Positions 6,640 to 14,979 of a DNA stretch of 19,892 nt are shown here, in pieces. The stretch comes from an uncultured Collinsella sp. (GTDB lineage: Bacteria > Actinomycetota > Coriobacteriia > Coriobacteriales > Coriobacteriaceae): NCBI GenBank assembly GCA_900544755.1, contig UQWQ01000035.1, positions 1 to 19,892 of the forward strand, given 5' to 3'. The notes beneath the pieces are model-generated. The model saw nothing but the letters and a program-made list of their open reading frames with translations. It ran no database searches and was not told where the DNA came from. Within the stretch, counting starts at the first letter, position 1; every line of letters begins with the position of its first letter. The position numbers and the translations under genes are program-made.

Positions 6640-7983
6640 TTAACGGAGCAGCCCCGCTACTTCGCCGGCCAGGGTGATGGTGCCTGCTGCTACGAAGGAC
6701 TCGCCCGCGGCATCGAAGGCAGCGAGGGCCTCGGGCACGCTCGGGTATACGCCCGCGAGCTTATCGGCATCAACGAGGGCGGCGAGCTCCTCAGCCGGCA
6801 GGGCGCGATCGGAATCGGTCTGCGTCACGACCACGCGCGGGAAGGCCGGGATCAGCACATCGACGATACCCGCCACATCCTTGTCGGCCAGCGCGGCGCA
6901 CAGCAGCGTGGGGCGATTCTCCACGCACGGATCAATCTCGTCCAGCGCGCTCACAAAGTTCTCGCAGCTCTGGGGGTTATGGCAGGCGTCGATCAGCTTG
7001 AGCGGATCAGTTCCCAGCACATCAAAGCGGCCCGGCGTGGGACAGCCCATAAGCGAGGCATCAAGCGCCTCATGGTCGAGCTCGCGACCCAGATACCCCT
7101 CGCACAGCATAATCGCGCACGCGGCATTCTGCGGCTGATAGGCCGGCTTGACCATGCTCGACGTATAGATCGCATGCGGCGTGGTGCAACTAAACTCAAC
7201 CGTGTCGCCCACATGCGCCGGCACCTTAGTCGTAGCGTGACTTACCACGAGTGGCACGACGCCGCACTCGCGACAACGGGCATCCATCACGCGCTGAACG
7301 CTCGCGTCATGCGTGCCCTCGCCCAGCACAACCAGGCGTCCGGGCTTAATGACCGCAGCCTTCTCCCCCGCAATGGCCTCGAGCGTATCGCCCAAAATAC
7401 GTGTGTGATCGAGCCCAATGCCCGTAATGGCAACGGCGACGGGATCGGTCGCGCTCGTGGCGTCCCAACGCCCGCCCATGCCAACCTCGAGCACGGCAAC
7501 ATCCACCGCGGCCTCGGCAAACACGACAAGTGCGGCAGCCGTCAGCAGGTCAAACGGTGTGATGGCATAGGCACGCTCCCCCGCCGCCACACGACGGGCA
7601 TTCACGCGATGTCCCGCCTCAACAGCGGCGGAAACGCCACGGGCAAAGGCCTCATCGCTCACGACGCGCCCATCGACCTCCATGCGCTCGGGATAGCGCA
7701 CCAGCTGCGGAGACGTATACAGTGCGGTCTTTAACCCCTCACCACGAAGGATGGCAGCCGAAAAACGCGTGGTCGAAGTCTTGCCATTGGTACCGGCAAC
7801 CTGAATGCAATCGAAATACTCGTCCGGACGTCCCAGCTCATCGAGCATATCGACAACCGTCTCAAGCAGAGGCCCAGCATCCCCAGAAATCCGCCCCGTA
7901 TCAGCAGCAAGCCCCACGGCCTCATCAAACGAAAGCAACTCAAACGAAAAAGGAACGACATACGACCCAGAACGCTTAGCCAT
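6640..7983 (-). CDS. folC: Bifunctional dihydrofolate synthase / folylpolyglutamate synthase
   Basis: A 447-residue Mur-ligase-family enzyme. It uses ATP to join glutamate to dihydropteroate or to folates, giving dihydrofolate and polyglutamylated cofactors. The P-loop is GTNGKTST (64-71), followed by the YTSPQL segment that contacts the folate. EVGMGGRWDATSA (166-178) and GLDHTRILGDT with AGEKAAVIKPG are the central-domain motifs. A late IDACHNPQ belongs to the C-terminal Mur ligase domain. Length is normal. The ATG at 7983 is preferred because GAGGGG lies 10 nt upstream; an ATG at 8004 would place the ribosome binding site inside the gene. It lies downstream of valS in the same direction, 280 bp away, with a terminator-like hairpin just before it. 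Confidence 0.94.
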   Translation of the reverse strand: MAKRSGSYVVPFSFELLSFDEAVGLAADTGRISGDAGPLLETVVDMLDELGRPDEYFDCIQVAGTNGKTSTTRFSAAILRGEGLKTALYTSPQLVRYPERMEVDGRVVSDEAFARGVSAAVEAGHRVNARRVAAGERAYAITPFDLLTAAALVVFAEAAVDVAVLEVGMGGRWDATSATDPVAVAITGIGLDHTRILGDTLEAIAGEKAAVIKPGRLVVLGEGTHDASVQRVMDARCRECGVVPLVVSHATTKVPAHVGDTVEFSCTTPHAIYTSSMVKPAYQPQNAACAIMLCEGYLGRELDHEALDASLMGCPTPGRFDVLGTDPLKLIDACHNPQSCENFVSALDEIDPCVENRPTLLCAALADKDVAGIVDVLIPAFPRVVVTQTDSDRALPAEELAALVDADKLAGVYPSVPEALAAFDAAGESFVAAGTITLAGEVAGLLR

Positions 7984-8004
7984 AACCCAAAGTCCCCTCA
8001 ACAT

Positions 8005-8036
8005 AAAAAGAGGCCCGTAATAAACAACGAGCCCCT
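8005..8036 (-). terminator. Terminator-like hairpin directly upstream of folC
   Basis: On the minus strand AGGGGCTCG (8036-8028) pairs with CGGGCCTCT (8017-8009) over 9 bp with two G-U pairs and a 10-nt loop, followed by a run of T (8009-8005). It ends 21 nt before the folC ATG. It may end valS transcripts or act as an attenuator of folC. Confidence 0.55.
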
Positions 8037-8143
8037 CCCATTCAAAATATCAGCCAAACACCGCTTTGCTGCGAGCTAAAGGCCACAACCAAGTGGCCCT
8101 AACCCACCAGCTGCAAACAACCACGTAACCGCACTAGGAGCGG

Positions 8144-8244
8144 CCCGACGCTTTGCTCGATACAAGTTCCGCACGCAAAGGACAGCACTTAATGTGCTGT
8201 CCGTCTTGCGCAGGACTGTCCGCAGTAGCGAGCAAAGCGTCGGG
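8144..8244. repeat. Nested inverted repeats between folC and valS
   Basis: The outer arms CCCGACGCTTTGCTCG (8144-8159) and CGAGCAAAGCGTCGGG (8229-8244) are a perfect 16-bp inverted repeat 69 nt apart. Inside, GGACAGCAC (8180-8188) pairs with GTGCTGTCC (8194-8202) around TTAAT, flanked by CGCAA/TTGCG. On the minus strand the inner hairpin is followed by TTT only, so it is a weak terminator candidate for valS, which ends 20 bp away. Confidence 0.7.
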
Positions 8245-8263
8245 ACGCGCCCCCGAGTAAACC

Positions 8264-10963
8264 TTACGAGAAGTCAGCAACCTGAGCAGTCAGCGCCGCC
8301 AGGATCTCCTTGAGCTCAGCTGCACGGTCCCTCTTCTTCTGGACCACCGCGGGCGCGGCCTTGGCCACAAAGCCCTCGTTGGCGAGCGTCTTCTCGCAGC
8401 CGGCGAGCTCCTTCTGAGCAGCGGCGATCTCCTTCTCCAGGCGCGCCTTCTCGGCCGAAAGATCGACCTTGCCCTCGAGCACCACAAAGACCTCGACGCC
8501 GCTATCGACCACGGCAATGCTCGCGGCCGGCTTCTCGACGTCGGTACCCATGACCAGCGAGGCGGTGGTATTGGCCAGCGGCTCGATGGTCGAGCGCAGG
8601 CTCTCGAGCTTCTCGATGTCCTCGGCACCGGCGCGCACGACCACGTCGAGCTCAGCCTTGGGGCTCAAGCGATAACGCGAACGCGTGGCGCGGGCGGCAG
8701 ACACGACGGTACGGCACAGCTCAAATGCGCGCTCGGCGTCCTCGTCAACATACTTGGCGTAGTCGGCGGGCTCGGGCCACTTGGCGATCATGAGCGCCTC
8801 GGCGCGGTTCACGTTGCCCTCGGCGTCCAGATCGAGCACGCTCGCCGGCATGTTGTCCCAGATCTCCTCGGTAACGAACGGCATGAGCGGGTGCATCAGG
8901 CGAATGGAGGTGTCGAGCACAAAGATCAGGTTGCGCTGCGCCTGCAGACGACCCTCGCCCTTCAGGCGGGCCTTGGTGACCTCGACGTACCAGTCGCAGA
9001 CCTCATTCCAGAAGAACTGCTGCACGCCGCGGGCCATGTCGCCAAAGGTGTAGTTCTCAATACCCTCGGTGACCATCTTGACTGCCTTGGCCAGACGGCT
9101 GAACATCCAGGCGTCTGCCGGCGTCTCCACGACGGGTTCGCCGGGCGTGTAGCCCTCCATGTTCATAAGCAGGAAGCGGCTGGCGTTCCAGATCTTGGTC
9201 ACTAACGACTTGGCCTGCTCGGTGCGCGGGCTGTCGATGAGCTTCTTGGTCTTCTTGTCGATGTTCGCGTCGAACTTGACGTCCTGGTTGTTGGTGCACA
9301 GCGTAAGCAGGTTGAAGCGCATGGCGTCGGCGCCGTACATGCCAATGAGGTCCATGGGGTCTACGCCGTTGCCCTTGGACTTGGACATGCGGCTGCCGTC
9401 CTTGGCAAGGATCGTCGGGTAGATGACGACGTCCTTAAACGGCACCTCATCAAGGAAGTACAGCGAGCTCATGACCATGCGGGCGACCCACAGCGCGATG
9501 ATGTCGCGTGCGGTGACCAGCGCCGTCGTGGGGTGATGGCCCTCGAGCAGCTCCGGCTTTTGCGGCCAGCCCTGCGTGGCAAAGGTCCACAGCTGCGAGC
9601 TGAACCAGGTATCCAGCACGTTCTCGTCCTGATGCACGTGATGGCCGCCGCACTTGGGGCACACGTCGGTGTCCTCGGTCAGGGCGTCCTCCCAGCCGCA
9701 GTCCTCGCAGTAGAACACGGGGATGCGGTGGCCCCACCACAGCTGGCGGCTGATGCACCAATCCTTGAGGTTCTCCATCCAAGTGGTGTAGGTCTGCGTC
9801 CAACGCGCGGGGTGGAAGGTGACCTTGCCGGAGTTGACGGCGTCGAGCGCCGGTCCCTTGAGTTTGTCGACGGCCACAAACCACTGCTCGGACAGCCACG
9901 GCTCCAGGGCGGAGTCGCAACGGTAGCAGTGCATGACGGAGTGGTCGAGCTCTTCGACGTGGTCGAGCAGGCCGTGCTCGTCGAACCACTTGACAACGGC
10001 CTCGCGGCACTCGTCGCGGTTCATGCCGGTAAACTCGCCATAGCCCTCGACGACCACCGCGTGCTCGTCGAAAATGTTGATCTGCGGCAGGTCGTGGGCC
10101 TGACCCATGGCGTAGTCGTTGGGGTCGTGAGCCGGGGTGACCTTAACGAAGCCGGAGCCAAAGTTGGCATCAACGTGCCAATCCTCAAAGATGGGGATCT
10201 CGCGGTTGACGATCGGCAGCATGACGGTCTTGCCCACGAAGGCGGCCTTCTCGGGATCCTTCGGGGAGACGGCGACGCCCGTGTCACCGAGCATGGTCTC
10301 GGGGCGCGTGGTGGCGACGACGATGTAGTCCTGGCCGTTGACCGGCTCGGTCAGCGGGTAGCGCAGGTGCCACAGGTGGCCCTTCTCGTCCTTGTACTCG
10401 GCCTCGTCGTCCGAGATGGCGGTGGTGCAGTTGGGGCACCAGTTGACGATGCGCTTGCCACGGTAGATCAGGCCGTCGTGGTACCAGTCGCAGAAGACCT
10501 TACGCACGGCCTGGGCGTAATCCTCGTCCATGGTGAAGCGCTCGTTGTCAAAGTCGACGGAGCAGCCCATGCGCTTGATTTGCCCGACGATGATGCCGCC
10601 GTACTCGTGGGTCCAGTCCCAGCAGGCGTCGACAAACTTATCGCGGCCAATCTCCAGGCGGCTGATGCCCTCGCTCTTGAGCTTCTTGTCGACCTTGGTC
10701 TGTGTGGCGATACCGGCGTGGTCGGTGCCCAGCACCCAGCGCGTGGACTTGCCGCGCATGCGGGCCATACGGATGATGGCGTCCTGGATGGAGTCGTCGG
10801 TGGCGTGACCCATGTGGAGCTTGCCGGTCACGTTGGGAGGCGGAATGGTGACGGTGCAGTCGCCCACGCCCTCACGGCGCTTGTAGTAGCCGCCGTCAAG
10901 CCACTTCTGCAGGATCGCCGGCTCGTTGGTCGACGGATCGTAGTTCTTGGGCATTTCTTCCAT
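8264..10963 (-). CDS. valS: Valyl-tRNA synthetase
   Basis: Charges tRNA-Val with valine and edits mischarged threonine. The protein has 899 residues, the usual length. Class I signatures are PPPNVTGKLHMGH with HMGH at 50-53 and SRMSKSKGN with the KMSKS-type loop at 525-529. The CP1 editing domain shows TTRPETMLGDTGV (218-230). Zinc-type cysteine pairs are at C176/C179, C346/C349, C419/C422 and C435/C438. The C-terminal 65 residues form a charged coiled coil (the ValRS tRNA arm), starting near VDLSAEKARLEKEI. The ATG at 10963 has GGGAGAG 5 nt upstream; a second ATG three codons later is possible. It stands between terminators, so it is probably transcribed alone. Confidence 0.97.
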   Translation of the reverse strand: MEEMPKNYDPSTNEPAILQKWLDGGYYKRREGVGDCTVTIPPPNVTGKLHMGHATDDSIQDAIIRMARMRGKSTRWVLGTDHAGIATQTKVDKKLKSEGISRLEIGRDKFVDACWDWTHEYGGIIVGQIKRMGCSVDFDNERFTMDEDYAQAVRKVFCDWYHDGLIYRGKRIVNWCPNCTTAISDDEAEYKDEKGHLWHLRYPLTEPVNGQDYIVVATTRPETMLGDTGVAVSPKDPEKAAFVGKTVMLPIVNREIPIFEDWHVDANFGSGFVKVTPAHDPNDYAMGQAHDLPQINIFDEHAVVVEGYGEFTGMNRDECREAVVKWFDEHGLLDHVEELDHSVMHCYRCDSALEPWLSEQWFVAVDKLKGPALDAVNSGKVTFHPARWTQTYTTWMENLKDWCISRQLWWGHRIPVFYCEDCGWEDALTEDTDVCPKCGGHHVHQDENVLDTWFSSQLWTFATQGWPQKPELLEGHHPTTALVTARDIIALWVARMVMSSLYFLDEVPFKDVVIYPTILAKDGSRMSKSKGNGVDPMDLIGMYGADAMRFNLLTLCTNNQDVKFDANIDKKTKKLIDSPRTEQAKSLVTKIWNASRFLLMNMEGYTPGEPVVETPADAWMFSRLAKAVKMVTEGIENYTFGDMARGVQQFFWNEVCDWYVEVTKARLKGEGRLQAQRNLIFVLDTSIRLMHPLMPFVTEEIWDNMPASVLDLDAEGNVNRAEALMIAKWPEPADYAKYVDEDAERAFELCRTVVSAARATRSRYRLSPKAELDVVVRAGAEDIEKLESLRSTIEPLANTTASLVMGTDVEKPAASIAVVDSGVEVFVVLEGKVDLSAEKARLEKEIAAAQKELAGCEKTLANEGFVAKAAPAVVQKKRDRAAELKEILAALTAQVADFS

Positions 10964-10983
10964 ATATCTCTCCCTGTCCCATC

Positions 10984-11023
10984 GGGGAGGAATGTAGGCT
11001 CGCTAGGGTCTGCATTCCTCCCC
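10984..11023 (-). promoter_or_regulatory. Hairpin in the valS leader
   Basis: GGGGAGGAATG (10984-10994) and CATTCCTCCCC (11013-11023) are a perfect 11-bp inverted repeat with an 18-nt loop, ending 20 nt upstream of the valS ATG. There is no T-run after it and no T-box consensus (AGGGTGGNACC) in the gap. It may affect translation initiation, since the arm carries GGGGAGG, a mimic of the ribosome binding site. Confidence 0.45.
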
Positions 11024-11110
11024 TTAGGTATCGATTACTTCAGTCTGATATGACTTCGCTGAGGCTTAAACAAACACACAGAATAACACAGGTAGTTGGG
11101 GTTATTGCGT

Positions 11111-11153
11111 ATATATAAAATAGCCTCCGACCGCGGATGGTCGGAGGCTATTT
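11111..11153 (-). terminator. Rho-independent terminator of clpX
   Basis: A perfect 15-bp stem, AAATAGCCTCCGACC (11118-11132) with GGTCGGAGGCTATTT (11139-11153), has a 6-nt loop. On the minus strand the stem ends in ATTT and runs into TATATAT. It lies 22 nt after the clpX stop and separates it from valS. Confidence 0.85.
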
Positions 11154-11174
11154 GCAAGCACGTTTTTGTCAGGT

Positions 11175-12581
11175 TTACCCGTAGATGCGTCGGGGCTGTT
11201 CTTCGCCCTTTACGGCAGCTTCGGTTACGATGACCTTGGCGACGCCCTCCTCGCTGGGGAGGTCGAACATCGTCTGCTGCAGCACGTCTTCGCAGATGGC
11301 GCGCAGGCCGCGGGCGCCGGTCTTGCGGGCAAGCGCCATGCGGGCGATCTCGTGCAGGGCCGCGTCCTCAAACTCAAGATCGACGTCCTCGAGCTGGAAC
11401 ATCTTACGGTACTGGCGCACCACGGCATTCTTTGGCTCGGTCAGGATCGACACCAGGTCGTCCTCGTCGAGCGCCTGCGTCTGGGTAACGACGGGCGTAC
11501 GTCCCACGAACTCGGGGATCATGCCGAATGCATTGAGGTCCTGCGGGAGTACCTGGCGCAGCAGGTCGTTCTCGTCGACCGAGGTGGGGCCGGCGATCTC
11601 GGAGTTAAAGCCCACGCCCTTGTTGCCAACGCGATCGGCGATGATCTTATCCAGACCCACAAAGGCACCGCCGCAGATAAACAGGATGTTGGTCGTGTCG
11701 ATCTGCAGCAGCTCCTGCTGGGGATGCTTGCGGCCGCCGGTGGGCGGAACGCTGGCCACCGTGCCCTCAAGAATCTTAAGCAGCGCCTGCTGAACACCCT
11801 CGCCCGAAACATCGCGGGTAATGGAGAGGTTCTCAGCCTTGCGGGCAATCTTGTCGATCTCGTCAACGTAGATGATGCCAACCTGTGCGCGCTCAATGTC
11901 GCCATCGGCAGCATTAATGAGCTTGAGTAGGATGTTCTCCACGTCCTCGCCCACATAGCCGGCCTCGGTGAGCGCGGTGGCATCGGCGATAGCAAACGGC
12001 ACCTCAAGAATGCGCGCGAGCGTCTGGGCCAGCAGGGTCTTGCCGGTACCGGTGGGACCGAGCAGCAGGATGTTGGACTTGGCGAGCTCTACCTCGTCCA
12101 TATCGTCATCGAACTGCGAGCCCATGTCGTCATCAAAGGCAGACACCGCAGCGCCGCCCTCAATCACGCGGCGATAGTGGTTGTACACGGCCACCGACAT
12201 GGCGCGCTTGGCGTCCTCCTGACCCATAACATAGGCCGAAAGCTCGTCATAGATCTCGTGCGGCGTCGGCACGTGCGTGATGACCTGGCGATCGTCCTCG
12301 AGCTCAAAACCCTCGGTCTCGGGGTCCGTGGCGGGCTGGGATGCAGCCTGGCCGTGGTCGTTGAGGAAGCCCGGCAGCTTGCCGTTGCGGGCAGCATCCA
12401 TAAAGTCCGAAGCCAGCGACTCCTCAAGGATCTCGGAACAGGCGGCGACGCACTCGTCACAGATAAAGATGTTGGTCGGGCCCTTTACGAGGCGACGGAC
12501 CTGGCCCTGCTCTTTTCCGCAGAAGGAGCAGCGGATGGGATTGCCGTTCTCGTCAAAGTTGTCCTGCATGTTTCCTGCCAT
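11175..12581 (-). CDS. clpX: ATP-dependent Clp protease ATP-binding subunit ClpX
   Basis: AAA+ unfoldase that feeds tagged proteins into ClpP. The protein has 468 residues. The N-terminal zinc-binding domain has C18/C21 and C41/C44. Walker A is GPTGTGKT (175-182), Walker B is IIYVDE (236-241), pore loop 1 is GYVG (208-211) and the RKH loop is at 284-286. An acidic, Asp-rich stretch at about 143-163 (DDDMGSQFDDDMDEVELA) is longer than in E. coli ClpX. The linker at 75-100 is also acidic. The ATG at 12581 lies one base after the clpP stop, so the two are translationally coupled. A start at the next Met (MQDNFDENG) with AGGAA before it is also possible, and a frame reaching 12602 overlaps clpP. 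Confidence 0.96.
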   Translation of the reverse strand: MAGNMQDNFDENGNPIRCSFCGKEQGQVRRLVKGPTNIFICDECVAACSEILEESLASDFMDAARNGKLPGFLNDHGQAASQPATDPETEGFELEDDRQVITHVPTPHEIYDELSAYVMGQEDAKRAMSVAVYNHYRRVIEGGAAVSAFDDDMGSQFDDDMDEVELAKSNILLLGPTGTGKTLLAQTLARILEVPFAIADATALTEAGYVGEDVENILLKLINAADGDIERAQVGIIYVDEIDKIARKAENLSITRDVSGEGVQQALLKILEGTVASVPPTGGRKHPQQELLQIDTTNILFICGGAFVGLDKIIADRVGNKGVGFNSEIAGPTSVDENDLLRQVLPQDLNAFGMIPEFVGRTPVVTQTQALDEDDLVSILTEPKNAVVRQYRKMFQLEDVDLEFEDAALHEIARMALARKTGARGLRAICEDVLQQTMFDLPSEEGVAKVIVTEAAVKGEEQPRRIYG

Positions 12582-12582
12582 C

Positions 12583-13203
12583 CTAGGCATCCTTCGCGGC
12601 AAGATCGCGCGAGGTGACGATACGGTCGATCAGACCGTAGTCGAGGGCCTCGGCAGCCGTGAGGTAGTTGTCGCGCTCGGTATCGGCCTGGACCTTCTCG
12701 ATGGGCTGGCCCGAGGCGTCGGACAGGATCTGGTTGAGCTCGCGACGGGTCTTCTTGATCTCCTCGGCAACGATCTCAATCTCGGTCTGCTGACCCTGGG
12801 CACCGCCGCTGGGCTGGTGAATCATGACCTTGGAGTGCGGCAGGCAGAAGCGCTTGCCCTTGGCGCCGGCCGAAAGCAGCACGGCAGCCATAGACGCGGC
12901 CATACCGACGCAGATGGTGGAGACCTGCGGCTTGATGAAGTTCATGGTGTCAAGAATCGCCAGGCCGGAGTAAACCTCGCCACCGGGCGAATTGATGTAG
13001 AGCGAGATATCCTTCTCGGCATCCTGGCTCTCAAGATGCAGCAGCTGGGCAACGACCAGGTTGGCGCTGACGGAGTTGATCTCCTCGCCCAAGAAGATGA
13101 TGCGGTCGTTGAGCAGGCGCGAATAGATATCGTAGCTGCGCTCGCCGCGCGGCGTCTGCTCGATAACGTATGGCACGAGGGCGGAATCGAACTTAGCGAT
13201 CAT
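12583..13203 (-). CDS. clpP: ATP-dependent Clp protease proteolytic subunit ClpP
   Basis: Serine peptidase that forms the tetradecameric barrel of ClpXP. The protein has 206 residues. The catalytic triad is S104 (GMAASMAA), H129 (MIHQPSGG) and D178 (ERDNYL), with the family spacing of 25 and 49 residues. YINSPGG (69-75) is the oxyanion-loop block and YDIYSRLL the N-terminal loop segment. Three ATGs lie close together; 13203 is chosen because GGAG sits 6 nt upstream, while 13215 has only a poor AAGAGA. It lies between tig and clpX in the same direction, with a 162-bp gap before it that holds an 11-bp inverted repeat. Confidence 0.96.
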   Translation of the reverse strand: MIAKFDSALVPYVIEQTPRGERSYDIYSRLLNDRIIFLGEEINSVSANLVVAQLLHLESQDAEKDISLYINSPGGEVYSGLAILDTMNFIKPQVSTICVGMAASMAAVLLSAGAKGKRFCLPHSKVMIHQPSGGAQGQQTEIEIVAEEIKKTRRELNQILSDASGQPIEKVQADTERDNYLTAAEALDYGLIDRIVTSRDLAAKDA

Positions 13204-13248
13204 ACGCATCTCCATTTCTCTTACGGACCAATAGTGGTTCTAGACAAA

Positions 13249-13289
13249 CGTACGGTGCCCGCATGCTATGCATTGGCTGGCACCGTACG
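13249..13289 (-). promoter_or_regulatory. Inverted repeat between tig and clpP
   Basis: CGTACGGTGCC (13249-13259) and GGCACCGTACG (13279-13289) form a perfect 11-bp stem with a 19-nt loop. On the minus strand it is followed by TTTGTCT, so it may be a weak tig terminator or a control site ahead of clpP. Confidence 0.5.
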
Positions 13290-13365
13290 AAGCAACCGGA
13301 TAACCGGCTTATAACTTTACCCCATCACGGGCACATACATGCGCTCGCGTGCAAGGTGGCGAGAA

Positions 13366-14667
13366 TTACTCGGCGTCCTTGGCGGTCTCGTCGACCTCGG
13401 TCACCTTGGCGTTCTCGACCAGGTGATCGACGGCCTTGGAGCGACGGATGGACTCGCGGACGGCAGGCATGCGGCCATCGGCGATGAACTCGGCCTTGGA
13501 AGCCTCGACGTCCTTGACGCCGGCCTTCTCGAACTCGGCGTTGATGTCGTCCTCGGTGACCTCAATCTTGAGCTCACGGGCGAGGGCGTCCAGAGCCAGG
13601 GACTCACGGGCAACGTCGTTGGCCTGCTTATGCAGGTCGCCGATGAACTGCTCCATGGTCAGACCGGAAGCGGGCAGCCAGGTGTCCAGGGTCATGCCGC
13701 GGGCAGCGAGGTTGGACAGGAAGTTCTGGCCAAGCTCCTCAAAGACGGACTGCTCGTAGTCGGCATCCATCTCGTCGAGCTGCAGGCGCTCAGCGAGAGC
13801 GGAGACGCAACGGTTCTCCTTCTCGGCAGGGAGGCGGGAAGCCTTGTCCTGCTCGATCTCGATCTTGATGGCGTCGCGCATGGCGTCGATGCTGTCGAAG
13901 CCGAAGTCGGACTTGACAAGCTCGTCGGTGAGCTCGGGGGTGTTGCGGACCTTGATGCCCTTGACGGTGACCTCGACGGTGTGGGTCTCGGCCTCCTCGC
14001 CCTCCTCGACCTCGTCGGTCCAGGTGACGGTCTTGACGTCGTCAACGTTAGCGCCGATCAGGGCCTCGTTGAACTCCTTGGGGTTGCTGTCGCTACCGGC
14101 GATGAGCATGCGACCCTCGGCGGCAAAGTTGTCGGCGTTCTCGACGGCCTTGAGGTCGACGGTCACATAGTCGTCAGCCTCGACGGCGCGACCCTCGACG
14201 TCCTCGAAGGTGGCACGGTAGTTGAGGAGCATCTCGACCTGGTTGTTGATCTCGGACTCGGTGACCTCCGCAGGGGGCATCTCGATCTCGACGGCGTCGA
14301 AGGAAGAGAGCTCGGCAGCAGGACGCAGGGAGAACTCGACGGTGTAGGTGTAGTCCTCGTGATCCTTGGCGAGGTCGAGCTCCTTGTAGTCACCGTTCTT
14401 GGTGGGGACGATGTCCAGCTCGTTGAGGACGGCGGGCTCGTTGGCGGCGATCAGGTCGTTAGTGGCCTGAGCGAGGGTAGCCTCGGCGCCAAGAGCGGAA
14501 TCGATGACCGGACGGGGAGCCTTGCCGGCGCGGAAGCCCGGGAAGCGGTACTTCTTGGCGGTGTCCTTGTAGGCCTTCTTGATCGCGGCGTCGACGTCGG
14601 CGGCCGGGATGGTGACCGTAGCGGTGAGCTTGGCGTCCTTGACGTCAGAAGCGGTGATGTTCAACAC
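13366..14667 (-). CDS. tig: Trigger factor (ribosome-associated chaperone and prolyl isomerase)
   Basis: Binds near the ribosome exit tunnel and folds nascent chains. The protein has 433 residues. The ribosome-docking signature FPGFRAGKAPRPVI is at 41-54. A central, diverged FKBP-like isomerase domain lies near 145-235 (DDYVTVDLKAVENADNF). The helical C-terminal arms follow, and the end is rich in acid residues. The start is uncertain: AGGAGG lies 6 nt before a TTG at 14667 and 3 nt before a GTG at 14670, while the ATG at 14679 overlaps this AGGAGG and has only GGGCAG upstream. The shorter start is chosen. It is the first gene of tig-clpP-clpX. Confidence 0.93.
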   Translation of the reverse strand: MLNITASDVKDAKLTATVTIPAADVDAAIKKAYKDTAKKYRFPGFRAGKAPRPVIDSALGAEATLAQATNDLIAANEPAVLNELDIVPTKNGDYKELDLAKDHEDYTYTVEFSLRPAAELSSFDAVEIEMPPAEVTESEINNQVEMLLNYRATFEDVEGRAVEADDYVTVDLKAVENADNFAAEGRMLIAGSDSNPKEFNEALIGANVDDVKTVTWTDEVEEGEEAETHTVEVTVKGIKVRNTPELTDELVKSDFGFDSIDAMRDAIKIEIEQDKASRLPAEKENRCVSALAERLQLDEMDADYEQSVFEELGQNFLSNLAARGMTLDTWLPASGLTMEQFIGDLHKQANDVARESLALDALARELKIEVTEDDINAEFEKAGVKDVEASKAEFIADGRMPAVRESIRRSKAVDHLVENAKVTEVDETAKDAE

Positions 14668-14727
14668 GTTCCTCCTCATACTGCCCAGCTTATCTGAGGT
14701 GCTGGTACCTTTATGCAACAAAGAGTC

Positions 14728-14747
14728 GCGACGGCCGAAGCCGACGC
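14728..14747 (-). terminator. Short hairpin after tRNA-Leu
   Basis: On the minus strand GCGTCGGC-TTCG-GCCGTCGC forms an 8-bp stem with one mismatch and an extra-stable TTCG loop, 8 nt past the tRNA 3' end, followed by GACTCTTTGTT. It is a possible weak terminator or processing signal between the tRNA and tig. Confidence 0.45.
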
Positions 14748-14755
14748 AGATGCGT

Positions 14756-14839
14756 TGGTGCGGGCGAAAGGACTCGAACCTTCACGGGAATCCCACCAGA
14801 ACCTAAATCTGGCGCGTCTACCAATTCCGCCACGCCCGC
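14756..14839 (-). tRNA. tRNA-Leu (anticodon UAG)
   Basis: The gene is 84 nt with an encoded CCA. The acceptor stem GCGGGCG pairs with CGCCCGC, followed by A and CCA. The anticodon arm is CCAGA-TTTAGGT-TCTGG, which puts TAG at positions 34-36 and reads CUA-type leucine codons. A T-arm with GGTTCGAGTCC is present, and the variable arm is long (TGGGATTCCCGT), as expected for a class II tRNA. Confidence 0.97.
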
Positions 14840-14858
14840 ATGAGCGCACAGATTAGGA

Positions 14859-14864
14859 ATGATA
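14859..14864 (-). promoter_or_regulatory. Possible -10 box of tRNA-Leu
   Basis: TATCAT on the minus strand lies 19 nt upstream of the tRNA 5' end, a fitting distance. No convincing -35 box is seen 16-18 bp further up. Confidence 0.35.
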
Positions 14865-14925
14865 GCAGATACGAGCGGCAAGCGCACGCACACCTTTTAC
14901 AGGCTCACGACCTCACCACGAGTGC

Positions 14926-14955
14926 AAAAGGCGGGGCGAGTTGTCCCGTCCCGCC
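14926..14955 (-). terminator. Terminator of the molybdenum hydroxylase operon
   Basis: On the minus strand GGCGGG (14955-14950) pairs with CCCGCC (14935-14930) and is followed by TTTT (14929-14926). It lies 24 nt after the stop of the fused large subunit. Confidence 0.55.
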
Positions 14956-14979
14956 AACTACGACTTGTTCGCTGACCCG

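Noticed and set aside
9533..11053. A 506-codon plus-strand frame opposite valS
   Set aside because: An antisense shadow of valS with no family motif and no ribosome binding site.
10964..11117. A T-box riboswitch upstream of valS
   Set aside because: No T-box consensus (AGGGTGGNACC) or specifier loop could be found, and the hairpin has no terminator T-run.
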